Shown one piece after another: positions 7,945-15,601 of a DNA stretch of 21,452 bases. Every line of letters starts with the position of its first letter. Positions within the stretch are counted from its first letter, which is position 1. Source of the stretch: Bacillus sp. AFS037270 (GTDB lineage Bacteria; Bacillota; Bacilli; Bacillales_B; DSM-18226). The notes under the pieces are model-generated. The model had not been told where the DNA came from. It saw nothing but the letters and a program-made list of their open reading frames with translations, and did not search any database. The stretch covers positions 6,772 to 28,223 of the forward strand of contig NZ_NUNF01000046.1 of assembly GCF_002585305.1 (NCBI RefSeq). The letters are read 5' to 3'. Position numbers and translations under genes: made by a program.

Positions 7945-9264
7945 TTGTTTAAGACAAGAAACAAAGTTTTTTCAGTGGTATGCTCCGCAGCACTATTTAC
8001 TGGTATATTGGCAGGCTGCAGCGGTAGTAAGGAAAGTACTTCAAACGGAAGTGATTCTAAAGAAACGACTCTAACATTATTAATGGATAATCAGAGCCCT
8101 GCGACAATGGATGGCTTTAAGGCAGTTGCAGCTGAGTTTGAGAAGAAATACCATGTTAAGACTGAAATCGAAACCCGCCCAGGCGGTTCAGAAGGGGATA
8201 ACCTTGTTAAAACACGCCTCTCAACTGGTGATATGACAGACTTAATGGCATATAACTCTGGTTCACTTTTACAAGCATTGAATCCTGAGAAAAACTTTGT
8301 GGATCTGACAGATGAGCCATATATGGATACTATCTTGGATACATTTAAGACAGCCGTAACAGTAGACAAAAAGGTATACGGTATTCCAGTTGGCGGCTTT
8401 AGTGCAGGAGGCTGGTTATACAATAAGAAAGTATATCAAGAGCTTGGTCTTTCTGTTCCAAAAACATGGGACGAGCTGATGGAAAATAATGAAAAGATTA
8501 AGGCAGCAGGAAAAACAGCAGTTATTGGCACATATAAGGATACCTGGACTTCTCAGGTTATCATGCTTGCTGATAATTATAATTTATTAGCAGAAGATCC
8601 ATCATTCCCAGATGATTTTACTGCAAATAAGGCAAAAATGGCCACAACACCGGCTGCTCTAAAAAGCTTTGAAAAGCTGGCAGATATCTACAAAAAGGGC
8701 TATATGAATAAAGACTTTAACTCAACTGGCTACGATGCAGGATTAAAAATGCTAGTCGACGGTACTGGTGTACAATATCCAATGATTTCTTTTGCCTTAG
8801 CCAACATTGCAACATTGTATCCTGATCAAATTGACAATATTGGTTTCTTCCCTCAGCCTGGTGATAGTGCTGACAAAAACGGTATTACTGCATGGGCGCC
8901 TGGTGCCATTTATATTAACAAGGCAAGCGAACATGTATCAGAAGCAAAGAAATGGGCAGAGTTTTTTGTAACACCAGAGGCTGTAAAATTGTTTATGTTA
9001 AAATCTACACCAACTGGTCCAGCTGCAATTAAAGATGCACAACTACCGGATAATGTGTATGCTGCTGTAAAAGACATGATTCCATACTTTAACGATGGCA
9101 AAACAGCACCGGCTCTTGAATTCTTAAGCCCATTAAAGGGACCAAACTTGCCACAAATCACGTCTCAGGTTGGCGGTGGTATGGTATCGGCGAAAGAAGG
9201 AGCAAAATCCTATGATCAAGATGTAGAAAAGCAAGCGAAGCAGCTTGGCTTAAAGGGCTGGTAA
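7945..9264 (+). CDS. Sugar ABC transporter substrate-binding lipoprotein (CUT1, SBP family 1)
   Basis: An extracellular, membrane-anchored solute-binding protein of about 439 residues. I place the start at TTG 7945, not at the upstream in-frame TTG 7912: AAGGGGG lies 8 bases before it, and the product then begins directly with a signal peptide ending in a lipobox, ILAGC, with the lipidated Cys at residue 25. The mature protein has the features of MalE-like family 1 binding proteins: the GIPVGGF segment, aromatic residues such as WLYNKKVY, and LPKTWDEL-type text. It heads an operon with two permeases and a rhamnosidase, so the ligand is probably a rhamnose-containing oligosaccharide. A stable hairpin right after the gene likely keeps its mRNA more abundant than that of the permeases. 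Confidence 0.93.
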   Translation: MFKTRNKVFSVVCSAALFTGILAGCSGSKESTSNGSDSKETTLTLLMDNQSPATMDGFKAVAAEFEKKYHVKTEIETRPGGSEGDNLVKTRLSTGDMTDLMAYNSGSLLQALNPEKNFVDLTDEPYMDTILDTFKTAVTVDKKVYGIPVGGFSAGGWLYNKKVYQELGLSVPKTWDELMENNEKIKAAGKTAVIGTYKDTWTSQVIMLADNYNLLAEDPSFPDDFTANKAKMATTPAALKSFEKLADIYKKGYMNKDFNSTGYDAGLKMLVDGTGVQYPMISFALANIATLYPDQIDNIGFFPQPGDSADKNGITAWAPGAIYINKASEHVSEAKKWAEFFVTPEAVKLFMLKSTPTGPAAIKDAQLPDNVYAAVKDMIPYFNDGKTAPALEFLSPLKGPNLPQITSQVGGGMVSAKEGAKSYDQDVEKQAKQLGLKGW

Positions 9265-9285
9265 TTTTAACTTATAAAAAGGCGA

Positions 9286-9316
9286 AGCCCTGTCAATACG
9301 AGACAGGGCTGCTTTT
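9286..9316 (+). terminator. Intercistronic hairpin between binding protein and permease genes
   Basis: A perfect 9-bp stem, AGCCCTGTC (9286-9294) with GACAGGGCT (9302-9310), closes a 7-base loop. The following GCTTTTAA is a weak T run, so this is probably a partial terminator or mRNA-stabilising stem. Such stems commonly raise binding-protein output over permease output. Confidence 0.75.
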
Positions 9317-9345
9317 AACCCAAACAATGGAGAGGAGACACCAAA

Positions 9346-10212
9346 ATGGGTAAAATTATAAATCGGACATATTCGTACACATTTCTTATTCCAGCTGGCA
9401 TTATCTATTTTGTCTTTTTCTTACTGCCTACCCTCATGTCCTTATTTTTCAGTATGACATGGTGGTCACTCACAGATTGGAAATTTATTGGCTTAGAAAA
9501 TTTTAAAACATTTTTGACAGAGCCCTCTTTGAATATCGGATTTAAAAACACTATTATCTATGCTGTTGTAACATGTTGTCTTAAGGTAGTTCTTGGATTG
9601 CTCCTCGGCGTATTTCTCAGCTCGAAGCTCAAAACAGTGGGCTTTATCCGTTCCATGATTTTCTTCCCTACTCTTTTAAGTACAATCGCAATAGGGATGG
9701 CTTTTATGATGATGATGCACCCAACTCAGGGGCTTATTAACATAGCTTTGAAGACGGTAGGGATTGTAGGTCCTGACTGGTTAGGTGACAGTAAAATTGC
9801 ACTTCTTTCTGTAGCGTTGGTTGATGTATGGAAGGGTGTGGGGATGGCAACCGTTATCTTTATTGCAGGGATCATGTCCATACCAACCGATTATTATGAA
9901 GCGCTGATGATTGATGGCGGAAACGGGTTCCATAAATTCTGGAATATCATTTTGCCATTGAGCCGTCCAGCGATGAATTCTGTTATTATCCTAGCATTTA
10001 TTGGCGGTCTTCGATCCTTTGATTTAATTTGGGCGATGACAAAGGGCGGTCCAGGCTTTAGTACCGACCTTATTGCTTCTATTATATATAAGCAGTATCA
10101 AGCAGGGTTTTATGGTCTTTCCACAGCCGGAAACGTAATTTTATTCCTACTTGTATCTGCATTGGCATTCCCATTGTACGCCTACTTAAACAAAAAAGAG
10201 GTGGATTTGTAA
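9346..10212 (+). CDS. Sugar ABC transporter permease, MalF type (CUT1)
   Basis: A 288-residue inner-membrane permease with about six hydrophobic helices, beginning SYTFLIPAGIIYFVFFLLPT as in UgpA/MalF-like proteins. The EAA loop that docks on the ATPase is clear: EALMIDG at residues 185-191 followed by the invariant downstream ILPLSRP. A GAGAGGAG ribosome binding site sits about 8 bases before the ATG. The stop codon shares one base with the start of the next permease, so the two are translationally coupled and should form a heterodimer. Substrate is inferred from the neighbouring rhamnosidase. Confidence 0.95.
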   Translation: MGKIINRTYSYTFLIPAGIIYFVFFLLPTLMSLFFSMTWWSLTDWKFIGLENFKTFLTEPSLNIGFKNTIIYAVVTCCLKVVLGLLLGVFLSSKLKTVGFIRSMIFFPTLLSTIAIGMAFMMMMHPTQGLINIALKTVGIVGPDWLGDSKIALLSVALVDVWKGVGMATVIFIAGIMSIPTDYYEALMIDGGNGFHKFWNIILPLSRPAMNSVIILAFIGGLRSFDLIWAMTKGGPGFSTDLIASIIYKQYQAGFYGLSTAGNVILFLLVSALAFPLYAYLNKKEVDL

Positions 10213-11102
10213 TGAACAAGGTAGTGGTCCAATCTGCAAGACCTCCAGTTACTGTTGAAAACCGCAAGGGAGTGAAGGGCAAAGGGATTCGAAAGCTTGT
10301 ATTGGAATGTATCGCTGTTTTACTGACGTTAGTTGTGTTTGGTATTCCATTTTATTTTGTAATCATTAATGCAGTAAAAAATACGCAAGAGTCTTCATTG
10401 CTTAATATGGCGTGGCCAAGCTCCTTCCATATAGTGGAAAACATGAAGGCTGTAATAGAAGCGCAAGATGGCATGATAATTCGTGCTTTCTTTAATAGTA
10501 TTGCCATCACAGGATTTTCTATCATTCTATTAATTGTTTTTGGTGCAATGGCAGGTTATGTATTGCAGCGTAAAACAAGTAAAGCAACGCCTTTTTTTAA
10601 TTTTTTGATTCTTGCAGGACTGATCATCCCGCCTTCGATCGTACCAACTATTTGGGTGTTAAATGGCATCGGCTTATTTAAAACAATGCCGGGAATTATT
10701 TTAGTTGAGGTGGCACTGAGCTTACCGTTTACAGTGTTGCTTTATAAAGGATTTATGGCAACCATTCCACGTGAGATTGACGAAGCAGCATTAATTGATG
10801 GATGCAGCCGTATTCGCTTGTTTTTCTCGATTATCTTACCATTGTTAAAACCTGTTTCCGCAACTGTCATCGTGTTGACTGCAGTAGGAATTTATAACGA
10901 TTTCGTAAACCCGTTATATTTCTATCCCGGTGCAGAAAACGCTACATTACAGCTTACATTATATAACTTCTCAAGTATGTACAATACACAGTGGAACCTG
11001 CTATTTACAAATATCGTATTAATCTCGCTTCCACCGCTTATTCTGTTTATTTTCTTCAATAAGAAGATTGTTGCAGGTATGACTGCTGGTTCAGTGAAGT
11101 AA
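10212..11102 (+). CDS. Carbohydrate ABC transporter permease, MalG type (CUT1)
   Basis: A 296-residue permease with six predicted membrane helices and the EAA motif EAALIDG at 191-197 followed by IILPLLKP, typical of MalG/UgpE proteins. The first 25 or so residues are polar and cytosolic. It partners the preceding permease, with which it overlaps by one base; GAGGTGG lies about 7 bases before the ATG. No ATPase gene occurs in the operon. In Bacillus many CUT1 importers share the ATPase MsmX encoded elsewhere, and the same is likely here. Confidence 0.95.
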   Translation: MNKVVVQSARPPVTVENRKGVKGKGIRKLVLECIAVLLTLVVFGIPFYFVIINAVKNTQESSLLNMAWPSSFHIVENMKAVIEAQDGMIIRAFFNSIAITGFSIILLIVFGAMAGYVLQRKTSKATPFFNFLILAGLIIPPSIVPTIWVLNGIGLFKTMPGIILVEVALSLPFTVLLYKGFMATIPREIDEAALIDGCSRIRLFFSIILPLLKPVSATVIVLTAVGIYNDFVNPLYFYPGAENATLQLTLYNFSSMYNTQWNLLFTNIVLISLPPLILFIFFNKKIVAGMTAGSVK

Positions 11103-11103
11103 A

Positions 11104-11127
11104 AGGATAAAATAGGTCTCTTATCCT
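11104..11127. promoter_or_regulatory. Intercistronic stem-loop before the rhamnosidase gene
   Basis: AGGATAA (11104-11110) pairs perfectly with TTATCCT (11121-11127). There is no T run, so it is more likely an mRNA processing or stabilising element than a terminator. A TATAAT at 11131-11136 follows without a convincing -35. Confidence 0.4.
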
Positions 11128-11160
11128 GCTTATAATCTATATAAAGGGGAGAAATAAGAA

Positions 11161-13902
11161 ATGGCTAATTTGCAAGTAACAGCTGTAACATGTGAATACC
11201 GAACAAATCCACTTGGGATTGACACAAATCAGCCGCGATTGAGCTGGCGTATCGAATCGGAACGACGCGGAACCCTGCAGCAGTCCTATCAAATTCAAGT
11301 TTCTCTTACAGAAACTGGTTTTGAAAATCCGCTTTGGGATACAGGATTAATCGACTCAGATCAATCTCTTCATATTGAATATAATGGTCCGCAACTTGCA
11401 TCTCGCACAAGATATTTTTATCGTGTAAAGATTTGGGATAATTTTGGCCGGGAGTCCGATTGGAGCGAAATAGCTTGGTGGGAAACAGCTCTACTGGACC
11501 CATATGAATGGAAAGCGAGCTGGATTACTCCTAATCCGGAGGAAATTAATTCACAAGCTGAGCCAGCATTTATGCTAAGGAAACAGTTTGAACTAAAAAA
11601 GCCAATCGAATCAGCACGTATTTATGCCACTGGTGTAGGTGTTTACGAATTGTATTTAAATGGGGATAAAGTCGGGGATGAATTACTGGCTCCAGGATGG
11701 ACTAGTTATCACAAACGTATCCAGTACCAGACATATAATGTAACTGCACAGCTAAATAGTAATGACAATGTAATCGGTGTTATGCTGGCAGACGGTTGGT
11801 ATAAAGGAGACTTGGCTTGGGAAAATAAGCGGCATTTTTATGGAGAACAGAGAGCCGTAATGCTTCAACTTCACGTTCGTTACGACGATAGTACTGAAGA
11901 GGTTATTATTACTGATTCAACTTGGAAGGCTTCTACTGGTCCAATTATTTATTCAGAATTTTACCATGGTGAAACTTATGATGCCCGGATTGAACAAGAA
12001 GGATGGAGCGAGGAAAACTTTGATGATAAAGCATGGAAAGGTGTTGTTGTTTGTCATACTCAAGTAACCAATATTGTTGCGCAAGAGAACAACCCTGTCC
12101 GTGTAACTGAGACAATTCGTCCAATTTCAACGTTTATTACGCCTGCAGGTGATACTGTAATCGATTTTGGTCAAAATATGGTCGGCCGTATCAGGCTGTC
12201 GGTAAATGCACCTGCGGGTACAGAAATTGTGCTAAAACATGCAGAAGTGCTTGATAAAGATGGAAATATTTATTTTGGAAATCTCCGAAGTGCAAAGCAA
12301 ACCGTTAAATACATTACAAAAGGAACTGGAACCGAAATTTATGAACCATATTTCACATTTCAGGGATTCCGATATGTAAAAGTAGAAGGGTATCCTGGCC
12401 AAGAAAATGGTCTTCCATTAGAAAATTTTGTTGGAGAGGTTATTCATTCCGATATGGAACCAACTGGAGAATTTGAAACTTCCAATTCCATGGTCAATCA
12501 GCTTCAACAAAATATTGTTTGGGGCCAAAGAGGAAATTTTGTCGATGTACCAACAGATTGTCCGCAGCGGGATGAGCGGTTAGGCTGGACAGGTGATGCA
12601 CAGGTATTTATCCGTACTGCTCTTTTCAACTACCATGGCGGGCAGTTCTTTACAAAGTGGGTAAGGGACTTAAAAGCGGATCAATTACCTGATGGCGGTG
12701 TGCCGTATGTTATTCCTAAAGTGGTTGACGGGGCCTCCTCAGCAGCATGGGGAGATGCAGCCGTTATTTGTCCATGGAATGTCTATTTGAGTTATGGAGA
12801 TGAGAGATTACTGGCAGAACAATATGACAGCATGAAGGCTTGGGTGGAATATATACGTGCGCAGGGAGAAAATGAATACCTGTGGAATACGGGTTTCCAC
12901 TTCGGTGACTGGCTCGGATTGGATGGTAAAGAGGATAGCTATTATGGAGCCACCCCAAATGATTTGGTTGCCACTGCTTTTTATGCCTATTCAACTCGAT
13001 TACTCCGTGACACAGCCGCTGTTCTTAACAAGGCTGAAGATGTTCAAACATATGGAGGAATTTTGCAACATGTAATTGAGGAATTTAAAAATGAGTTTGT
13101 AACAAAGAATGGGCGCTTGGCTGTTCCTACTCAAACGGCCCATGTCCTTGCCCTTATGTTCGATCTTGTTGAGGGTAAAATGAGAGATAGGGGGGTTGCC
13201 CATGATTTGAATGAACTTGTATTGGATCATGATTATCATTTGACAACTGGGTTTGTCGGTACACCATACCTTTGTTTTGTATTATCCAATAATGGGTATC
13301 ATGAAACAGCAGTGAAGCTTCTTTTACAGAAAACCTATCCATCATGGCTGTATTCTATTACAAAAGGAGCAACCACGATTTGGGAGCACTGGGATGGTAT
13401 CAAGCCGGACGGCTCATTTTGGAGTGATGACATGAACTCATACAATCACTACGCATATGGTGCTATTGGGGATTGGATGTACCGCGTATTGGCCGGATTG
13501 GACATGGATGAAGTAAAACCGGCATATAAGCGCATTCGTATTCAGCCGAAATTTGGCGGAAAGGAATTGAGCTACGTATGTGCAAGCCATAACTCCATGT
13601 ATGGAAGAATTACATCATCCTGGAATTTGACCAATGAAGAGATAGCCGCAGAAGTTGAAATTCCTGCGAACACAACTGCCCAAATCTTATTGCCATATGC
13701 CAGGCTAACCGATGTTAAAGAAAGGAATAAGGCATTGGCCGAAATGGATGGAATGATTGATGTTTGTCAAACAGAGGATGGGGTATCATTGGAAATTGGT
13801 TCCGGTTCCTACCGCTTTGTTTATCCGAATGAACGGGGAATTGGTGTGGTATATACCTCGGATACAAAGGTGATAGATATACTCGCTAATAAGAGGTTTT
13901 AG
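11161..13902 (+). CDS. Alpha-L-rhamnosidase, glycoside hydrolase family 78 (C-terminal extension lost by frameshift)
   Basis: A 913-residue cytosolic enzyme, without signal peptide, that removes terminal alpha-L-rhamnose from imported oligosaccharides. Domains in order: a fibronectin-like region (1-115), the N-terminal beta domain (about 120-300), a concanavalin-like domain with DFGQNMVGR (about 310-410), the (alpha/alpha)6 catalytic barrel (about 430-790) and a C-terminal beta-sandwich. The catalytic motifs are intact: DCPQRDERLGWTGD with E472 as likely general acid and D479, and TIWEHWDG with E742 as likely base; the 270-residue spacing matches that between E572 and E841 of Bacillus sp. GL1 RhaB. 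AAGGGGAG precedes the ATG. The last residues run into a frameshift near 13893, beyond which a family-like C-terminal tail continues in another frame to 14075. Catalysis should not need that tail. Confidence 0.95.
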   Translation: MANLQVTAVTCEYRTNPLGIDTNQPRLSWRIESERRGTLQQSYQIQVSLTETGFENPLWDTGLIDSDQSLHIEYNGPQLASRTRYFYRVKIWDNFGRESDWSEIAWWETALLDPYEWKASWITPNPEEINSQAEPAFMLRKQFELKKPIESARIYATGVGVYELYLNGDKVGDELLAPGWTSYHKRIQYQTYNVTAQLNSNDNVIGVMLADGWYKGDLAWENKRHFYGEQRAVMLQLHVRYDDSTEEVIITDSTWKASTGPIIYSEFYHGETYDARIEQEGWSEENFDDKAWKGVVVCHTQVTNIVAQENNPVRVTETIRPISTFITPAGDTVIDFGQNMVGRIRLSVNAPAGTEIVLKHAEVLDKDGNIYFGNLRSAKQTVKYITKGTGTEIYEPYFTFQGFRYVKVEGYPGQENGLPLENFVGEVIHSDMEPTGEFETSNSMVNQLQQNIVWGQRGNFVDVPTDCPQRDERLGWTGDAQVFIRTALFNYHGGQFFTKWVRDLKADQLPDGGVPYVIPKVVDGASSAAWGDAAVICPWNVYLSYGDERLLAEQYDSMKAWVEYIRAQGENEYLWNTGFHFGDWLGLDGKEDSYYGATPNDLVATAFYAYSTRLLRDTAAVLNKAEDVQTYGGILQHVIEEFKNEFVTKNGRLAVPTQTAHVLALMFDLVEGKMRDRGVAHDLNELVLDHDYHLTTGFVGTPYLCFVLSNNGYHETAVKLLLQKTYPSWLYSITKGATTIWEHWDGIKPDGSFWSDDMNSYNHYAYGAIGDWMYRVLAGLDMDEVKPAYKRIRIQPKFGGKELSYVCASHNSMYGRITSSWNLTNEEIAAEVEIPANTTAQILLPYARLTDVKERNKALAEMDGMIDVCQTEDGVSLEIGSGSYRFVYPNERGIGVVYTSDTKVIDILANKRF

Positions 13903-14075
13903 TTAGCTATATTCCTAAGATCGAGAGCAATACAAGTATTTTGGCTCGCTTGAAAAAACAAAAACTGAGTGAATTAGTAGGTCAATCATTTACAAATCTA
14001 TCGTCTAACCAAATGGAAGAAATTATAGCAAAGTTAAACCAACTTGAGAGTGAAACAGTTATTGTAAAACAATAA
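13893..14075 (+). pseudogene. Out-of-frame C-terminal extension of the alpha-L-rhamnosidase
   Basis: The +3 frame is open from 13893 to the TAA at 14073-14075 and has no plausible start. It continues the rhamnosidase text smoothly: the in-frame end TSDTKVIDILANK would be followed by EVLVSYIPKIESN, then LARLKKQKLSELV and LSSNQMEEIIAKLNQL. This is the helical tail seen at the end of many Firmicute glycoside hydrolases (a pattern like TVGDLL...ILEKYIPG...L..L..KLS...L..I...L). One inserted base, for example AAGAGG to AAGGAGG at 13891-13896, would join the two into a protein of about 970 residues. The call rests on recognising this tail pattern; no alignment was run. Confidence 0.7.
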
Positions 14076-14078
14076 TGA

Positions 14079-14250
14079 AATAGAAGCATTGCCAAGGACG
14101 GTAGGCAAGTTTATCGATCCTTTATTCCAAGTGGATTCCGATATATGCTGCTCCCGATTCGAAATTGTCCAACACCATGTAAAATCTTCCGCGTAAAAGT
14201 AGATGTAACCACTTTTCAAACTCGGATTGTTGGGTCCTTTCAAGTTCGGA
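14079..14250 (+). pseudogene. Eroded fragment resembling the beta-sandwich domain of a GH78-type hydrolase
   Basis: The +3 frame from 14079 has no start and reads DGRQVYRSFIPSGFRYMLL, then after a short gap TTFQTRIVGSFQ. In GH78-like enzymes the end of the domain before the catalytic barrel has the form F-x-x-x-GFRY-x-x-L...V-GSF; the intact rhamnosidase here has FTFQGFRYVKVEG and TGEFETSN at that place. The frame stays open to 14432 but its text beyond about 14250 is no longer protein-like. I read it as the remains of a second, deleted hydrolase gene. Moderate to low confidence. Confidence 0.42.
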
Positions 14251-14289
14251 CATATGTTTTAATTACTTCCTGTGAGCCTGTACTCCTAG

Positions 14290-14436
14290 TGGTATTTGCA
14301 TTGGGGGATCCGATGTTACACGTCCAAGGATTTATACAATTGGGAGGATTATTTTTAAAGAAAGGGACCTCATTATCTAGTAACATCAGGAACTACAGGT
14401 TATTTTCCAAATCGATGTATGAATCACTTTAATTAA
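14290..14436 (+). pseudogene. Eroded fragment of a GH43-type glycoside hydrolase
   Basis: In the +1 frame two blocks are separated by a stop codon at 14356-14358. The first (14308-14352) reads IRCYTSKDLYNWEDY, like the (R/C)YSSKDLxNW block of the first blades of GH43 five-bladed propellers such as exo-beta-1,3-galactanase relatives. The second (14371-14412) reads HYLVTSGTTGYFPN, like the YYLxTSGxTGWxPN block near the middle of the same proteins. In an intact enzyme well over 100 residues separate these blocks, so an internal deletion has occurred. A stop (14287-14289) also lies immediately upstream. Two family-specific blocks in the right order and frame make chance unlikely, but no search was run. 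Confidence 0.62.
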
Positions 14437-14458
14437 ACAAAGAGTAAAAAACAAAAGC

Positions 14459-14490
14459 AAACAGGCCTTTTAGGTCTGTTTTTATTTTTT
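14459..14490 (+). terminator. Strong Rho-independent terminator closing the degraded hydrolase region
   Basis: AAACAGGCC (14459-14467) pairs with GGTCTGTTT (14473-14481) over nine positions with one G-T wobble and a 5-base loop, followed by TTTATTTTTT. It presumably served the deleted hydrolase gene and now ends the importer/rhamnosidase operon. Confidence 0.88.
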
Positions 14491-14543
14491 AATCAGAAAT
14501 AAACAAATATATTTTGTGACAATAATGTTAACTAAACAAAAAC

Positions 14544-14566
14544 AAACAAAGAATATTTCTTTGTTT
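14544..14566. promoter_or_regulatory. Perfect 10-bp-arm inverted repeat upstream of rhaD
   Basis: AAACAAAGAA and TTCTTTGTTT flank a 3-base centre (TAT), giving a 23-base near-palindrome directly upstream of the predicted -35 box. It is well placed for an activator or repressor of the rhaD promoter. Confidence 0.6.
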
Positions 14567-14648
14567 TATGTTGATTTATGTTTGTTATGGAGTTATGATG
14601 TAAATGTAAAGAAGATAAATAAACATAAACAAATTAAACATAAATCAA
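14565..14648. promoter_or_regulatory. Operator-like array of AAACATAAA/TTTATGTTT motifs flanking the rhaD promoter
   Basis: TTGATTTATGTTT at 14571-14583 is the exact reverse complement of AAACATAAATCAA at 14636-14648, a 13-base perfect repeat. Each side also holds a second copy: TTTATGTT at 14565-14572 and AAACATAAAC at 14621-14630. One cluster covers the -35 and the other the early leader, so a repressor binding both could loop out the -10. DeoR-type rhamnose regulators are known for rha operons in Bacillus, but no such gene is in this window. Confidence 0.6.
14571..14599 (+). promoter_or_regulatory. Sigma-A promoter of rhaD
   Basis: TTGATT (14571-14576) and TATGAT (14594-14599) are spaced by exactly 17 bases, matching 4/6 and 5/6 of consensus. 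Transcription would begin near 14606, leaving a leader of about 65 bases. The -35 box is embedded in the left arm of an operator-like repeat. Confidence 0.7.
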
Positions 14649-14671
14649 TTCATTAAAAGGGAGAGAAAAAC

Positions 14672-15505
14672 ATGAGCATGACATTGAGAAATTTAATATA
14701 TACAGCACCATTTTTACAAGAAATGATTGAAGCAACAGCAAACCTGTACCGTTTAGGCTGGGATGAACGCAATGGCGGAAATATCAGTTATTTATTAAAC
14801 GAATATGAAGTTTTACCTTACTTGGATGTTGATAAAGTGGTAAGAACAGTACCAATGAATTTTGATGCTTCTGAACTAGCTGGAAGATATTTTGCTGTAA
14901 CTGGTTCTGGGAAATACTTCAAAAATGTAAAAGAGGACCCAGCTTCTAACTTAGGCGTTATCCGTATTGCCGCAGACGGCAAAAGCTACGAAATCCTATG
15001 GGGCCTTGAGGATGGAGGAGTTGCAACAAGTGAACTTCCAACACACTTGATGAATCATAGGAAGCGATTATCAGCAGATAAAAATCATCGCGTGATTATG
15101 CACTGCCATGCCACTCATTTGCTTGGGATGACATTTACACATAGCCTGAAGGAAGAAGACTTTACGAAAACGCTTTGGGAAATGTGTACAGAATGTATTG
15201 TTGTTTTCCCTGATGGTGTCGGCGTTATCCCGTGGATTATTCCAGGTACAAATGAAATTGGCGAAGCAACTGCTGAGAAAATGGAGGATGTCCGCCTTGT
15301 CGTTTGGCCACATCATGGGATTTTCGGAGCTGGAGCAACAATGGATGAAACATTTGGCTTGATTGAAACAGCCGAAAAAGCAGCTCAGGTTTATACGATT
15401 GTATGTGCGCAAGGTGGTAAAAAACAAACGATTACCGACCAGCAGTTACAAGACCTTGCTGATGCTTTCAAAGTTGTTCCAAGACCAGGAATCTTAAATT
15501 TATAA
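14672..15505 (+). CDS. rhaD: Rhamnulose-1-phosphate aldolase
   Basis: A 277-residue zinc-dependent class II aldolase that splits L-rhamnulose 1-phosphate into dihydroxyacetone phosphate and L-lactaldehyde in the cytosol. It follows the E. coli enzyme (274 residues) along its length: GWDERNGGN (29-37), [18 protein letters not shown] with E121 as the catalytic Glu, HCHATH giving zinc ligands H144 and H146, the [12 protein letters not shown] block, and WPHHG giving the third ligand H215. GGGAGAG lies about 7 bases before the ATG. It opens an operon with the alcohol dehydrogenase that consumes its product. The rhamnose isomerase and kinase genes that should supply its substrate are absent from the window. 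Repeats around its promoter suggest tight regulation. Confidence 0.97.
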   Translation: MSMTLRNLIYTAPFLQEMIEATANLYRLGWDERNGGNISYLLNEYEVLPYLDVDKVVRTVPMNFDASELAGRYFAVTGSGKYFKNVKEDPASNLGVIRIAADGKSYEILWGLEDGGVATSELPTHLMNHRKRLSADKNHRVIMHCHATHLLGMTFTHSLKEEDFTKTLWEMCTECIVVFPDGVGVIPWIIPGTNEIGEATAEKMEDVRLVVWPHHGIFGAGATMDETFGLIETAEKAAQVYTIVCAQGGKKQTITDQQLQDLADAFKVVPRPGILNL

Positions 15506-15523
15506 AACTTTTAACATGGATTT

Positions 15524-15548
15524 ACTATTAGGGGGCATCATTGTCCCT
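15524..15548. promoter_or_regulatory. Weak stem-loop between rhaD and the dehydrogenase gene
   Basis: ATTAGGGG pairs with CCCTTAAT over eight positions with one G-T wobble. No T run follows at once, so it is probably an intercistronic stem and not a full terminator. Confidence 0.35.
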
Positions 15549-15601
15549 TAATTTTAAAAATAAATTTGTGAAATAGTGAACATAAAGAAGGAGGATCTCA
15601 A

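Noticed and set aside
12857..13075. + strand open frame inside the rhamnosidase gene, and the many minus-strand frames over other genes
   Set aside because: All lie fully inside well-supported genes, lack ribosome binding sites and carry no domain motifs.
14122..14253. Minus-strand 43-codon frame with protein-like text
   Set aside because: It is antisense to the GH78-like remnant, has only a distant AGGAAG and resembles no family I know. It is most likely a shadow frame.
14145..14432. 95-codon open frame as an intact small gene
   Set aside because: It has no ribosome binding site at its ATG. Its first part reads like a fragment of a hydrolase beta-sandwich that begins upstream of the ATG, and its later part is the wrong frame over the GH43-like remnant.
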